This document shows, piece after piece, positions 45,732-56,370 of a stretch of DNA of 59,115 nucleotides. Each line of letters starts with the position of its first letter. The stretch's first letter is position 1. Source of the DNA: Bacteroidota bacterium (GTDB lineage: Bacteria > Bacteroidota > JABWAT01). Both the position numbers and the translations under genes were made by a program. Under the pieces are notes generated by a model. It had not been told where the DNA came from and searched no databases. It saw only the letters and a list, made by a program, of their open reading frames with translations. The DNA lies in the NCBI GenBank assembly GCA_017303995.1, contig JAFLBE010000026.1, positions 1 through 59,115 on the forward strand. The letters run 5' to 3'.

Positions 45732-47987
45732 ATGGGATTATTTGCAGTTTTCATACTTACACTGGTTCAATTAAATTCACCCTCAGAGCCCCCGGGTGAA
45801 CCTTCGAAATCAACTCCTATCCCGCAATCATTTTCCCCTGTTTTCAATCCTGTTCTTGTTTTATCACCGACCTCTGACCCAATTGAAATCGACGGGGACC
45901 TGAATGAAGCGGCCTGGCAGCTGGCATCAAAAGCAGATAACTTTACAGAAAACTGGCCTAAAAATCTGATGCAGCCAGGCGTTGGTACCCATGCACTTTT
46001 GACCTATGATAAATCAAACTTATACATAGCATTTGTTGCAGAATCCAATTCTTCACAAACCAGAGCAACCCTCAGAGACCGTGATGAAATTTTTTCTGAT
46101 GATTACATGGGAATTCTAATTGATACCTATGGGGATGCCTCCTGGTATTATGAATTTTTTGTCAATCCGTTGGGAGTTCAGGGCGATCTGGTTGCAACCA
46201 GCAATGGCGAAGACGCCGGTGCAGATTTTATTTTTTACTCTCAAGGAAAAGTCACTGAAACCGGGTACCAGGTTGAACTTGCAATTCCCTTCGCCAGCCT
46301 AAGATTCCCTGATAACGAAGAGCAAATCTGGAAGGCCACCATCTGGAGAGATCATAAAACTGAAAGCCGTCGAAAATACAGCTGGGCGGCAATTGATCAG
46401 GATAAACCCTGTTTTCCATGTCAGTTTGGAACCATACGGGGAATCCGGGGTATCAACCGGCCAAGTGCAGTTGAGATTCTTCCCTATTTTATGACCAATC
46501 AAGCCGGAGCTAAAGATAATGCCGGAAGATTTAAAAACGATCCGATAAAGGGTGAAGTTGGATTCAGTGCCAAATACATGGCAACCCCTGAATTAACAGC
46601 AGAAATCTCATTAAATCCTGATTTCAGTCAGATTGAATCTGATGCAGAACAAATTGATGTCAATAATAACTTTGCATTGGATTTTCCGGAAAAACGACCC
46701 TTTTTTCAGGAAGGAAGTGATCTTTTTTCGACACCCGCATCCATAATTTATACCCGAAGCATCAATGACCCCGATTTTTCTGCAAAATTAACAGGAAGGA
46801 CGGGAAAAATGAATTTTGTTTATCTGGCCGCAAGAGATGCCAACACCCCGTATTTGATTCCAACTGAAGAGAGAACTTTATTTACAGCAGGGCAAAATAG
46901 TTTTTCGAATATTTTAAGGGGAAAATATGCTTTTGACGATGGAAAGTATATTGGCACTGTATTTACGAGCCGGATTAATGAATCGAACGGATATAACCTG
47001 GTCGGTGGAATTGATGGCTCTTACCGGTTCTGGGAATATTATTCTGTTAACGCACAGGGACTTTTCAGTAAAACGCAAGAACCCAATGACACACTAATGA
47101 CACCATCAGATGATTTCACCAATCTTGTTTTTGATAAAAAACATGATACCCGGTTTAACGGTGAAACTTTTGAAGGGCTTGCACTCATCACCAATTTCAA
47201 CAGGTATTCAAAATATTACAATGTTGAAACCCAGTTTATTCATGCCGGAAGTTCATTCCGTGCGGAAAACGGATTTATTGACAGAAGTAATTACAACCAA
47301 TGGTATTTCTGGAACCGGTACAATTTTTACCCTGATATTCCATTTGTTAACCAGATTGGACCTGGTTTTATAACTGGCCAGATTCATAATCTTGACGGCG
47401 TTCTTAAGGATGAATGGCTGGCGTTCTTTGTAAACTTTGATTTTGCAGCCCAGACAAACTTCCGTGTTGAATACATGATCAACAACGAACGTTGGGCAGG
47501 AAAATGGTTTGGTCAGAAAAACCGGTGGGAGTTTAATCTTTCAACTTCATTCAGCCAATATTTCTCAGCAAATTTATGGGCAGAAACAGGTCGGTTTATT
47601 AACAGAGAAAGGTCATTTCCCGACGTTGGAGACGGAATCAATGCAGGTGCTTTTTTATCGGTAAAACCGACTGATCAATTGGTGATTGAGCCGGGTCTTG
47701 ACTATGCAGAACTATTTCAGGACAACGGGCCCGCCTATTTTGCTGGTTATGTTTTCAGAACTCGGGTAAAATATCAATTTACCCGAGAACTCTCGGCAAG
47801 ATTTATTGTTCAGTATCATCAATTCAGGGATAAAATTTCACTGGAACCGTTAATAAGTTATAAACTCAATCCGTTCAGTGTATTTTATATCGGGGCGTCC
47901 AGTCAAATGAAATACACACCAACGAAAGAATACCAGCAGTCTTCACGTCAGTATTTTATGAAATTTCAGTATCTGTTTTCAACGTGA
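45732..47987 (+). CDS. DUF5916 outer-membrane protein with N-terminal CBM9-like domain
   Basis: The 751-residue protein has a signal peptide when started at the ATG at 45732 (GLFAVFILTLVQ), with GGGG 8 bases upstream; the TTG at 45660 would add 24 charged residues. Residues about 40-235 form a carbohydrate-binding-like sandwich (IEIDGDLNEAAWQLA ... YDKSNLYIAFVAES). The rest is DUF5916, beta-rich with barrel-like strands and the block NPDFSQIESDAEQIDVNNNFALDFPEKRPFFQEG. The ligand is unknown. It is divergent from the hydrogenase operon. Confidence 0.88.
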   Translation: MGLFAVFILTLVQLNSPSEPPGEPSKSTPIPQSFSPVFNPVLVLSPTSDPIEIDGDLNEAAWQLASKADNFTENWPKNLMQPGVGTHALLTYDKSNLYIAFVAESNSSQTRATLRDRDEIFSDDYMGILIDTYGDASWYYEFFVNPLGVQGDLVATSNGEDAGADFIFYSQGKVTETGYQVELAIPFASLRFPDNEEQIWKATIWRDHKTESRRKYSWAAIDQDKPCFPCQFGTIRGIRGINRPSAVEILPYFMTNQAGAKDNAGRFKNDPIKGEVGFSAKYMATPELTAEISLNPDFSQIESDAEQIDVNNNFALDFPEKRPFFQEGSDLFSTPASIIYTRSINDPDFSAKLTGRTGKMNFVYLAARDANTPYLIPTEERTLFTAGQNSFSNILRGKYAFDDGKYIGTVFTSRINESNGYNLVGGIDGSYRFWEYYSVNAQGLFSKTQEPNDTLMTPSDDFTNLVFDKKHDTRFNGETFEGLALITNFNRYSKYYNVETQFIHAGSSFRAENGFIDRSNYNQWYFWNRYNFYPDIPFVNQIGPGFITGQIHNLDGVLKDEWLAFFVNFDFAAQTNFRVEYMINNERWAGKWFGQKNRWEFNLSTSFSQYFSANLWAETGRFINRERSFPDVGDGINAGAFLSVKPTDQLVIEPGLDYAELFQDNGPAYFAGYVFRTRVKYQFTRELSARFIVQYHQFRDKISLEPLISYKLNPFSVFYIGASSQMKYTPTKEYQQSSRQYFMKFQYLFST

Positions 47988-47991
47988 GATG

Positions 47992-48026
47992 GTGGTAAGT
48001 GACAGGTGGTATGTGGTTGGTGGCTG
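47992..48026. repeat. Five-unit 7-bp tandem array, G-rich arm
   Basis: Five units in exact 7-base phase (GGTGGTA, AGTGACA and variants) start 4 bases after the DUF5916 stop. They are the reverse complement type of the ACTTACC units at 48153-48173, so the two arms can pair across the gap between the convergent genes. Confidence 0.72.
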
Positions 48027-48103
48027 CGTAAAACCACCCCGGCTTCGCCACCCCTCCTTGAAAAGTTGTAAATCCCGATTATTTCGGGGGAGGGGAATTT
48101 ACC

Positions 48104-48173
48104 ACTTATAACTTATCATCCCGAAGCTAGTTCGGGACCTTCGCTTCGCTTGGCTTATCACTTACCACTAATT
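48104..48173. repeat. 7-bp tandem array interrupted by a palindrome, entering the radical SAM gene
   Basis: Units ACTTATA and ACTTATC (48104-48117) are followed by 35 bases containing the palindrome TCCCGAAGCTAGTTCGGGA (48119-48137), then units GCTTATC, ACTTACC and ACTAATT (48153-48173). The radical SAM stop codon (48127-48129) lies in the palindrome and its last codons are made from repeat DNA. Confidence 0.72.
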
Positions 48174-50736
48174 TTTTGTCTTCCATATCAACAATTTCTT
48201 TAGAAACCGGCAAAAGTCTGATTTGTTCTGACGGAAGATCCAACAAACCTGCAATCAGAACATAGGGGCTCACTGTGGCGCCGGCTTCATTTGCCTTTAC
48301 TCTGAGACAAAGCTGTCCGTTATCCACCCAAACTTTTATGATATTATCTTCTAACTGAATGGGTTTTTCCCGATTGATCACCGTGCGGTTAAGCATGCCA
48401 AGTTCAAACTGACTTGCAATCTGACTGAAATCAACACCAGCAACCGAATCCTTTAACCGGTAATCTGCACTTTTAATAGTTGGCATTTTTGAGTTGGGCA
48501 TTTCTCTGATTAGAGTCACTTCCATTCCTTCAGGGAGAATCTCAGTGAACCTTTTTGCCCAATCCTGCAGACTTCCCGGTAATTCATCACGAAGCTGAAT
48601 AACAAAAATCTCGCTGTGTGATTCCATACCAAGCGGAAGTGCCCCCACATTTTTTATGATTGGCCGTTGGTTGAATCCTTGAGTATAATGAAACCGGATT
48701 TTCAAACGGCGAAGTGCCTTTTCAAAAATTTCAATAGTAACATGGTGCGCCAGATATTTTGCGAGTCCGGTTTTTTTGAAAATAATCTGATAGTGCCTGA
48801 TCGTATATTGCTTCAGCTTTCGGTCAGCAACTAATTGTTTAACATCCTCAAATCCCAGATTTTTTACATGATATTTTTCAGGAACGGGAGACAGTTTGAT
48901 ATCCTCATAATTTCCCGGAATTCCGCACTTTTGGCAATCTCCCCATTTACAATCGGGAATCGGTTCTGCTGATTCTTCAAAGGCTTTTTTATACTCGGCC
49001 TTAAGGTAACTTTTTGAGGTTCCGGCATGAATAAAATCCCATGAAAATACTTCATCAAGTTCACGGGTTTCATAAACCCGGTTGATATCATAACCAAACT
49101 GATTCCAGATTTCAACCCACTGGTCGTATTTAAATCCTTCTGAAAACGATTCGAAAATCATTCCCCGTTTATAGGCTTCATAAATCAGCGCAGACTGACT
49201 GCGGTCACCCCGTGAATAAAAAGCTTCGACCTGAGCAAGTTCCCAATCAGACCAGGAGATTTTAACACTTCGGTTTCCACGGAAATATTCGCGGACATAA
49301 TTAATGTGAGCCATGGTTTTTTCACGTTCCATAAACCCAACCCATTGAAACGGCGTCACCGGTTTTGGAACAAAAATACCAATGCTTGGATGTACGGTAT
49401 TAAACGGACTGTACTTTCTGCCAATTTTAACAAGCCCTTCAATCAATCCGCAAAAAGCTTTCATATCCTCCATGTTTTCAGACGGAAGACCAACCATGGT
49501 GTACAGCTTGATATTGTGGAATCCGTTTTTAAAAACACCTTCGGCGGCATCATACATATCCTGATCAGAAATCGTTTTATTAATGATTTTCCTGATGCGT
49601 TCAGAGCCAGTTTCAGGTGCAAATGTAGCACTGTGAGCATTGCTCATAGCCCCAACTTTTTGAGCAAGAGCCTGTCCATAACTATTTGCACGAAGGGACG
49701 GAAGCGAAAGATCAACGCCTTCAAAATCATCATCCTGAAGCAGGTAATTTGTTACTGCTTCGGCTTGCCCATAATCAGCTGTCGACAGACTCAGAAGTCC
49801 AACGGTTCTTTCACCGGTTGCAGCCAATCCTTCTTTTGCCAGATCAATGACATCATCTGCTTTGAGTTCACGGTTTGGTCGATACCAGTAACCGGCCTGG
49901 CAAAACCGGCAACCCTGTGTACATCCTCTCATGACTTCTACCGAAAACCGATCATGAACCAGGTTCATGTTCGGGACAACATTTTTTATGGGATAATCTT
50001 CTTTGTTCAGAACTTCAACCCAATGACGTTTTATTCCCTTTGAATAGTTGTACGATCCTTTTGCCCCATCAAAATCAGGGACAAATTCGCCTTTTTCATT
50101 CTTCGTAACTTCAAGCAGAACAGGAACATAGACGCCTTTTAATTCGGCAAGTTTTTTCAGGATTTCAATTTTGGAAAGATTATTTTTTCGCCCTTCACCA
50201 ATAATCCGGAGAATCTGAACTGCGAGAATTTCACCATCACCAATCACGAAAAGATCATAAAAATCGGCAACCGGCTCTGGATTTGCCATACAGGGTCCGC
50301 CACCAATTACAAACGGGTCAGAATCAGCACGGTCACGGGAAAATGCATTTAATCCGGCAAGTTCAAGCAAAAAAGGAACGTTCGTAAAATTTAACTCTGT
50401 CTGGAGGGAAATTCCAATTGCGGAAAAAGAACGAACCGGACGATGACTCTCAAGTGTATAAAGTGGAATATCATGCAGTTTCATCTGGTCTGCCATATCT
50501 ATCCACGGTGCAAATGCACGCTCGGCAGCAAGATCAGGCTCACGGTTGATTAAATGATACAGTACTTTCGTACCGTTGTGTGACATACCAATTTCATAGA
50601 CATCAGGGAAAACCAATGCCATGGATGCAAGAACAGTTTCCTGATTTTTCCTAACCTGATTTGCCTCACCGCCAATATATCGTCCAGGATTGGTAACATT
50701 CGGCAGAATCCGGTCCAACTTCTCAGTAAAATTCAT
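48127..50736 (-). CDS. B12-type radical SAM protein fused to DUF2344 domain (TIGR03960 type)
   Basis: The 869-residue protein has an N-terminal B12-binding-like region (about 30-200, with YEIGMSHNGTKVLYHLIN and FVIGGGPCMANPEP) and a radical SAM core with the [4Fe-4S] motif CTQGCRFC at about 270-278. A C-terminal DUF2344 domain follows (from about 645, TIRHYQIIFKKTGLAKYLAHHVTIEIFEKALRRL). This fusion is a known family without a proven reaction; a role in RNA or methylthio-type modification has been suggested only by likeness. Its last 13 residues are encoded by intergenic repeat sequence. Confidence 0.93.
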   Translation of the reverse strand: MNFTEKLDRILPNVTNPGRYIGGEANQVRKNQETVLASMALVFPDVYEIGMSHNGTKVLYHLINREPDLAAERAFAPWIDMADQMKLHDIPLYTLESHRPVRSFSAIGISLQTELNFTNVPFLLELAGLNAFSRDRADSDPFVIGGGPCMANPEPVADFYDLFVIGDGEILAVQILRIIGEGRKNNLSKIEILKKLAELKGVYVPVLLEVTKNEKGEFVPDFDGAKGSYNYSKGIKRHWVEVLNKEDYPIKNVVPNMNLVHDRFSVEVMRGCTQGCRFCQAGYWYRPNRELKADDVIDLAKEGLAATGERTVGLLSLSTADYGQAEAVTNYLLQDDDFEGVDLSLPSLRANSYGQALAQKVGAMSNAHSATFAPETGSERIRKIINKTISDQDMYDAAEGVFKNGFHNIKLYTMVGLPSENMEDMKAFCGLIEGLVKIGRKYSPFNTVHPSIGIFVPKPVTPFQWVGFMEREKTMAHINYVREYFRGNRSVKISWSDWELAQVEAFYSRGDRSQSALIYEAYKRGMIFESFSEGFKYDQWVEIWNQFGYDINRVYETRELDEVFSWDFIHAGTSKSYLKAEYKKAFEESAEPIPDCKWGDCQKCGIPGNYEDIKLSPVPEKYHVKNLGFEDVKQLVADRKLKQYTIRHYQIIFKKTGLAKYLAHHVTIEIFEKALRRLKIRFHYTQGFNQRPIIKNVGALPLGMESHSEIFVIQLRDELPGSLQDWAKRFTEILPEGMEVTLIREMPNSKMPTIKSADYRLKDSVAGVDFSQIASQFELGMLNRTVINREKPIQLEDNIIKVWVDNGQLCLRVKANEAGATVSPYVLIAGLLDLPSEQIRLLPVSKEIVDMEDKKLVVSDKPSEAKVPN

Positions 50737-50872
50737 TCAGTTTCTTTCTAAGTTCATTATTTACTTAAAAGTACGAATTGAGGAAAATAATTCCGAATGA
50801 ATGGAAAGAAGAGTAATTCTTAAGGAAGAAAGGGAGGGGACGATAAAAAAAGTAATTTTTTCGGAAGTAGAT

Positions 50873-53371
50873 TTACTTTTTCAGATGTGTTGCGATAGTT
50901 GAGAAGAGGTTTTCAGGTTTAAAGGGTTTACTAATGTAATCATTCATACCAAATCCCAGTGCCAGATCCCTGATGTCTGCTGTAGCTTCAGCAGTTAAAG
51001 CAATGATAGGAATTAACTTATTAAACTCCCTGATCGCACGTGAAGCTTCATAACCATCCATAACAGGCATCTGAAGATCCATCAAGATAAGGTCAAAAGG
51101 TTCATTTTTAACCAATTCAACAGCGACTTCCCCATTTTCAGCAACAGAAACAACCGTATCCCAACGTGCGAGAAATTTTTGGGCAATTTTTACATTGAGA
51201 GCATTATCTTCCACAAGTAAAATTCTAGCGTTATTCAGACTTTTTACTTCCTCAATTTCGTTTAAACGTTTTTCTATCAGGGGTGCCTGTGCGATTGGCA
51301 AGCGGATCCGGAAAAAGAAACGTGAACCCTGCCCAACGGTACTTGATACATGAATTTCACTATTCATTTGAAAAATAAGCCGTTGCGCAATGGCCAATCC
51401 CAATCCTGTCCCGCCAAATTCCCGGGTTATTGAAGAGCTTGCCTGAGTGAAAGTATCAAAGATTCCTGTTAACTTTTCCTTTGGAATACCAATGCCCGTA
51501 TCTTCAATTCCAACGAAAAATACTGCATCTGAGGCTGTCCATTTTTCAACATGAACAGACAGAATCACACTTCCTCTTGACGTAAATTTGATCCCGTTGC
51601 TGAGCAAATTCCCGATAATCTGTCCCATTCTGACTGAATCACCAATAACCATTTCGGGCATCATGTCATCAATCTCAAGAACCAGATCCAGATTTTTTTC
51701 GGAAGCACGGGGAACAAATGACTTGATCAGGTTCTGACAAATTTCTTTAAAACTGAAAGGTGTTTTTTCCAGATCAATCTTATTTGCTTCGATTTTACTG
51801 AAATCCAAAATGTCATTGAGAAGGGCAAGCAGATTCTCTGCCGAAAACTTAAGGATATTGAGATTTTCAAGCTGATCAGGACGAGGGTCTTCCCTGAGCA
51901 AAAGGTGAGACATTCCAATAACTGCATTCATTGGAGTTCTGATTTCATGGCTCATGACTGATAAAAATCTGGATTTGGCAATTGTGGCTTGTTCAGCAGC
52001 TTCCTTTGCCTGAATCAACAAAATTTCAGTTCTTGCTTTTTCATCAATTTCCCGTTGCAGATTATCATTTATGACCTGAAGTTGCCGGTTGGTAAGCTGA
52101 ATTTGCTGATTGGCTTCCCGGAGGGATTTAGCCTGAATTTCGATTTCTGTGTTTTGTCTTTGGATTTCCTGATTTTTCTGATTGAGTATCTGATTGGTTT
52201 TTCTCCTGCTGTTATTGGTTCGAAGGAGAATGAAAATCAGAACCAGTGTTAATGATAAACCAATAATAACTGAAATTACGACGATTCTCTGTCTTTTAAT
52301 CTCGGTTTGACTTAGCTCCTTGTCTTTGATCAGAAGCGCAATCTGAGATTTTTGTTTTTCTTCCTGAAAGTTTTCAAGAAGGGTTTGAATCCGGTTTGCC
52401 CGCTCTCTTGAAAAAACAGAGTCCTTCATTTTTGAATTTAGTAAAAGGTGTTGATAGGCAGTATGAAACTCACCGGTCAGGTAAAAACATTCGTGCAAAA
52501 CTGCAGTTGCTTTTCGGGTTAGTGAAAGAGATCCAATTTTTTTTGCAACGGTTAATCCCTTTTCAGCATTTTGAATTGCAATCAGGTAACGACCTTGCTT
52601 CTGATGTACGGTAGCAATACTGATTGAAGATTCAGCAAAACCTGGAAGGTCATTCAGACTTGTTCTGATTGAGACTGCATGTTCCAGAAATTTTAATGCT
52701 TCTGCATATTTGCCTTCTTCAGTTAAAAGTTCCCCTGTTTTATTCAGACAAACTGCCATTTGACCAAAATCACCCAAGCCCTCTCTGATGTCACCCGACA
52801 GTTTATAGAAGTTATATGCCTCAATAAACTTCCCTTTTTGCTGATAAACTTCGCCCAGCCTGATGGCAGAATAGGCACGTCCCTGTTCGTTGTTAATTTT
52901 TGTAAAAACAGTCATGGCACGTGAAATGTACTCTATAGCCTTATCTGATTCGCCCTGGATTTTATAGATTTCACCTATATTATTGTTTGCGTATCCAATT
53001 TCAATGTAGATAGAATCATTTTCGGCAATTCTGAGTGCTTCAATAAAATACTCAAGGGCTTTGGGAAAATTTTCTTTATTTCTGAATGCAATACCAATGT
53101 AATTGTACGAACTGGCCACACCTCTCATGAATTTTAATTTCGAGGCAATCTCTGCAGCTTTTTTAGAATAAGTGATAGAAAGATTCGGATTGGAATTTCT
53201 TATTTCCCAGGCATTCTGATTTAGAATTCTAACCGCTGCTGTATCTGCAGTTTTAATTCCAAGCTGAGAAAGTATGGTGTCTGAGGGCGGATTTTGTGCC
53301 CAATTTCTTTCCGCTCCAGAAAGGAAAAACAATAAAAACAGAAGCGTAAAAAGAATTGAGTTGATTTTCAT
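50873..53371 (-). CDS. TPR-sensor hybrid histidine kinase
   Basis: The 832-residue protein has a signal peptide, a periplasmic TPR region (about 60-320, repeats such as [31 protein letters not shown]), one membrane helix (about 363-385) and a coiled coil. Then come the HisKA domain ([18 protein letters not shown], phospho-His near 476), HATPase motifs ([28 protein letters not shown]) and a C-terminal receiver domain ([29 protein letters not shown], phospho-Asp near 761). It has no output domain, so a separate regulator must exist. The ATG at 53371 starts the signal peptide. Confidence 0.94.
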   Translation of the reverse strand: MKINSILFTLLFLLFFLSGAERNWAQNPPSDTILSQLGIKTADTAAVRILNQNAWEIRNSNPNLSITYSKKAAEIASKLKFMRGVASSYNYIGIAFRNKENFPKALEYFIEALRIAENDSIYIEIGYANNNIGEIYKIQGESDKAIEYISRAMTVFTKINNEQGRAYSAIRLGEVYQQKGKFIEAYNFYKLSGDIREGLGDFGQMAVCLNKTGELLTEEGKYAEALKFLEHAVSIRTSLNDLPGFAESSISIATVHQKQGRYLIAIQNAEKGLTVAKKIGSLSLTRKATAVLHECFYLTGEFHTAYQHLLLNSKMKDSVFSRERANRIQTLLENFQEEKQKSQIALLIKDKELSQTEIKRQRIVVISVIIGLSLTLVLIFILLRTNNSRRKTNQILNQKNQEIQRQNTEIEIQAKSLREANQQIQLTNRQLQVINDNLQREIDEKARTEILLIQAKEAAEQATIAKSRFLSVMSHEIRTPMNAVIGMSHLLLREDPRPDQLENLNILKFSAENLLALLNDILDFSKIEANKIDLEKTPFSFKEICQNLIKSFVPRASEKNLDLVLEIDDMMPEMVIGDSVRMGQIIGNLLSNGIKFTSRGSVILSVHVEKWTASDAVFFVGIEDTGIGIPKEKLTGIFDTFTQASSSITREFGGTGLGLAIAQRLIFQMNSEIHVSSTVGQGSRFFFRIRLPIAQAPLIEKRLNEIEEVKSLNNARILLVEDNALNVKIAQKFLARWDTVVSVAENGEVAVELVKNEPFDLILMDLQMPVMDGYEASRAIREFNKLIPIIALTAEATADIRDLALGFGMNDYISKPFKPENLFSTIATHLKK

Positions 53372-53454
53372 TTGCCAATTTCTTTGGTAAGTCTGCAAAT
53401 CTCACGAAAATGAATTCAAATAACAATTATTCATTTAAGCCAAGGTTAACTGCA

Positions 53455-54420
53455 TCACGTTTTCTTTTTCCAAACGCCCCAGAAAAAGTCGGATTCGATG
53501 GATCCGCCGGATATCAATTTTTCCTCTTCCTTGATAACTCGTCCAACGAATTCATGACCTCTTTCTAAAAAATTTCCACCAATTTCATCAAAAAGAGGTT
53601 GAAGAAGCGTACCCCCGTAATTCTTCAGAATGACCCGTTCAAATGAGTCAGGAATTGAAGTTCGAATTGATTCAGAATCAGGTGCTTCGGAAGGATCTGA
53701 TAGCCACATTGTGAAAACCCCTGGCCGGTAAACTTTTTTCTTCACCCCTCCGCCCTTAAAAGTGCGAAGTTCATCAGGGATTTCAGGAAGAAGCTGGTTA
53801 ATTGCCGATAGTTGATTTTTCTGCCATTGAAAACGATTAGGGCCAGCATACTCGTTTAAAACCAGAAATCCACCGGGTCTGAGTAAACTTTCTGCCTTCC
53901 GAAGTGCTTCAGAAACCGGATTGAAGTGGTGAAGTGCTCCTTCAAAAATAATAACATCAACCTTTTCCAGAATTTTATCATCCGACAAAAACTCTGCAAC
54001 ACGGAAGTTTAATATATTATCAAGTTTTTCAGAAATTGAATGATTGTTGGCAGCCTTAATTCGTTCAGGGCTGAGATCAATTGCTTCAAGTTTTGAAAAT
54101 ATTCCGGTTTTTGCCCACTCAATTTCAGCCGTTCCCGTTCCGCAACCAACTGAAAGTCCTGTTAAATTCTTTCGTCCGGCAAGGAACGTTCCGGCAATCC
54201 AGATTCTTGGACTGATATTCGGATCCCCTGTTACCTTAAAATTCCAATGAGACTGAATCTGTGGTAAATCCCAGCAATTCAGAACTGGTGAACTTGTGTG
54301 CGACCATGATGCCTGAACCCGGTTTACCCCAGGCAAAAGTTTCAACAAAAGCTGCCTGCCTTTTCCCTGCCTGATTTTCCTTACCAGTTTTCTTACATCA
54401 TTCCAATGAACCCATGCCAT
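53455..54420 (-). CDS. SAM-dependent methyltransferase in the bio operon
   Basis: The 321-residue protein has a class I methyltransferase core at about 105-235: SAM motif LSVGCGTGTAEIEWA, acidic AIDLSPERIKAA, and DVIIFEGALHHFNPVSEALRKAESLLRPGGFLVLNEY. The N- and C-terminal parts are not of a family I know. It starts one base after the bioA stop, so it is co-transcribed with bioD and bioA. BioC, the pimelate-pathway methyltransferase, is shorter (about 250 residues), so identity with BioC is unproven. Confidence 0.82.
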   Translation of the reverse strand: MAWVHWNDVRKLVRKIRQGKGRQLLLKLLPGVNRVQASWSHTSSPVLNCWDLPQIQSHWNFKVTGDPNISPRIWIAGTFLAGRKNLTGLSVGCGTGTAEIEWAKTGIFSKLEAIDLSPERIKAANNHSISEKLDNILNFRVAEFLSDDKILEKVDVIIFEGALHHFNPVSEALRKAESLLRPGGFLVLNEYAGPNRFQWQKNQLSAINQLLPEIPDELRTFKGGGVKKKVYRPGVFTMWLSDPSEAPDSESIRTSIPDSFERVILKNYGGTLLQPLFDEIGGNFLERGHEFVGRVIKEEEKLISGGSIESDFFWGVWKKKT

Positions 54421-54421
54421 G

Positions 54422-55738
54422 TTAAACCGGTTCTTTCAAAATCCAATTTAACGATTCCAAGATGAGATCGTGAATCTTCCCGAGGTTTTCAGGTGAAATA
54501 CAAAAGGGCGGAAGGATGTAAACAGTGTTGCCAAGCGGCCTAAGCAGCACGCCGTTTTTTAGATAAAAATCATAAAGTTTGGGTCCGATAGCTGAGAAAT
54601 ATCCACCATCCGGATTTTTAATCTCGACTGCAAAAATGGTTCCCTGAATTCTGGCATCTGCAACCAGCGGATGGTTTTCATAATCTTTCAATCTTGACTG
54701 ATGCAGGTTTTCGATTGCAACTATTTTTTCAAGCGTTTTTTCTTCTTCAAATACATCAAGAGATGCATTTGCTGCGGCACAGGCAATCGGATTGGCTGTA
54801 TAGGAATGTCCATGAAAAAAAGCTTTCATCCGGTCATCACTTAGAAATTGCTCGTAAATTTCTTCGGTACACATCGTAATTGACATGGGAAGAAATCCGC
54901 CGGTAAGTCCTTTTGAGAGACAAACGATATCCGGAAATACTTCTTCATGGTTACAGGCAAACCATTTTCCTGTCCTTCCAAAGCCCGTCATAATTTCATC
55001 AGCAATCAGATGAATTCCGTACTTTGAAGTCAGTTTTCTGATTTCTGAAAGTGCACCCGGCGCCCACATCAGCATTCCCGATGCACCATGAACTAAGGGT
55101 TCAACAATAATTGCCGAAACCGATTCATGATGAAACTCCAGATATGACATCAGGGAATCGAGACAGTATTGTTTGTGCTCTTCTGCTGAGGGTCCTGATT
55201 CTGCAACCGGGGAAGGCATTCTCACCACTTCAAATAAAAGTGAATGAAACGGAGCCGTCCAGATAGATCGTTCCCCAACTGACATGGCACCAAGTGTATC
55301 ACCATGATAAGCATGTTCAAGCGCAATAATTTGATTTCGTTTTTTATTTCCCTGATTCACCCGGCTTTGAATCGACATTTTAAGTGCAACCTCAACGGCC
55401 GTGCTTCCGTCATCAGAAAAAAAAGAACGGGTAAGATGATTTTGCCAGAGTACAGAAAGCCGTTTGCTCAATTTTGCTGCAGGTTCATGAACAAATCCGG
55501 CAAAAATCACCTGTTCGAGGGTTTTTGCTTGACTCGCAATTGCTTCTGCAATTTTTGGATGCGAATGTCCGTGAAGGGTTACCCACCAGGACGAAATTCC
55601 GTCAATTAACCGGGTTCCATCTTCAAGAAAAAGATATTCCTTTTCTCCGCGGATAACCGGAAGTGGCGCCGGAGCAGTTTTCATCTGTGTAAACGGGTGC
55701 CAGATATGATTCCGGCCATCTTCAATCCAGTTGTTCAT
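54422..55738 (-). CDS. bioA: Adenosylmethionine-8-amino-7-oxononanoate aminotransferase
   Basis: BioA converts KAPA to DAPA in biotin synthesis, using SAM as amino donor. The 438-residue class III aminotransferase begins with the BioA-typical HIWHPFTQMK and has DGISSWWVTLHGHSHP (46-61), IADEIMTGFGRTG (245-257) and the PLP lysine K276 in CLSKGLTGGFLPM. The length is normal. It overlaps bioD by 4 bp (ATGA). Confidence 0.96.
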   Translation of the reverse strand: MNNWIEDGRNHIWHPFTQMKTAPAPLPVIRGEKEYLFLEDGTRLIDGISSWWVTLHGHSHPKIAEAIASQAKTLEQVIFAGFVHEPAAKLSKRLSVLWQNHLTRSFFSDDGSTAVEVALKMSIQSRVNQGNKKRNQIIALEHAYHGDTLGAMSVGERSIWTAPFHSLLFEVVRMPSPVAESGPSAEEHKQYCLDSLMSYLEFHHESVSAIIVEPLVHGASGMLMWAPGALSEIRKLTSKYGIHLIADEIMTGFGRTGKWFACNHEEVFPDIVCLSKGLTGGFLPMSITMCTEEIYEQFLSDDRMKAFFHGHSYTANPIACAAANASLDVFEEEKTLEKIVAIENLHQSRLKDYENHPLVADARIQGTIFAVEIKNPDGGYFSAIGPKLYDFYLKNGVLLRPLGNTVYILPPFCISPENLGKIHDLILESLNWILKEPV

Positions 55739-56370
55739 GATTTAAATAAAGTTTGATCAAAGTGATTGTTAAAAATATCAAGAAGTATTTGCCTGTCTGG
55801 TGACTGATTCATAACCGGAATCCAACCAGAAACAGAAATTCCCGAAAATTGCTCAATGGTTAGCCGGTTATCCTTATTTTCGGGTCCGTTCAAAATAATG
55901 CTGTGGATTGGAATTTGTCTGGATCTCAGGCTTTCAACAGTTAAAAGCGTGTGATTGATGGTTCCAAGTTGAGTGGACGCCACAATAATAATGGGTAATC
56001 CTGCTTTTTGAAACCAGTCTATCTGAAGTAATCTCCTATTAAAAGGAACTAAAACACCGCCAGCACCTTCTACAATCCAATTCCTTTCACCAAAATCTGG
56101 TAATTCAAAATCATCCAAATTAAGGGTAGTATTTTCAAGTTCAGCAGATAAATGGGGTGAGGCGGGAAATTTCAGGCGGAATCGTTCCGGATAAATATCA
56201 TCTGGATTGCAACCAGAAACCCGAAGTACAAATTCTGAATCAGTTTCCTCTTCAAGCCCAGATTGAACCGGTTTCCAGTATCTGGCGTCCAAAGCTGCAA
56301 CCAAAAGTGACGAAACAACTGTTTTTCCAATGCCGGTATGAGTTCCGGTAATCATATAGTGATGTGTCAT
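55735..56370 (-). CDS. bioD: Dethiobiotin synthetase
   Basis: BioD carboxylates DAPA to dethiobiotin with ATP. The 211-residue protein has the P-loop-like motif GTHTGIGKT (9-17, usually GTDTGVGKT), KPVQSGLEEETDS (about 33-45) and EGAGGVLVPF (about 98-107). It is first in a reverse-strand bioD-bioA-methyltransferase operon. The bioB and bioF genes are not in the window. Confidence 0.94.
   Translation of the reverse strand: MTHHYMITGTHTGIGKTVVSSLLVAALDARYWKPVQSGLEEETDSEFVLRVSGCNPDDIYPERFRLKFPASPHLSAELENTTLNLDDFELPDFGERNWIVEGAGGVLVPFNRRLLQIDWFQKAGLPIIIVASTQLGTINHTLLTVESLRSRQIPIHSIILNGPENKDNRLTIEQFSGISVSGWIPVMNQSPDRQILLDIFNNHFDQTLFKS

Noticed and set aside
49306-50043. 245-residue forward open frame opposite the radical SAM gene
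   Set aside because: It lies wholly within the well-supported reverse-strand radical SAM gene, has no recognisable domain and no ribosome-binding site.
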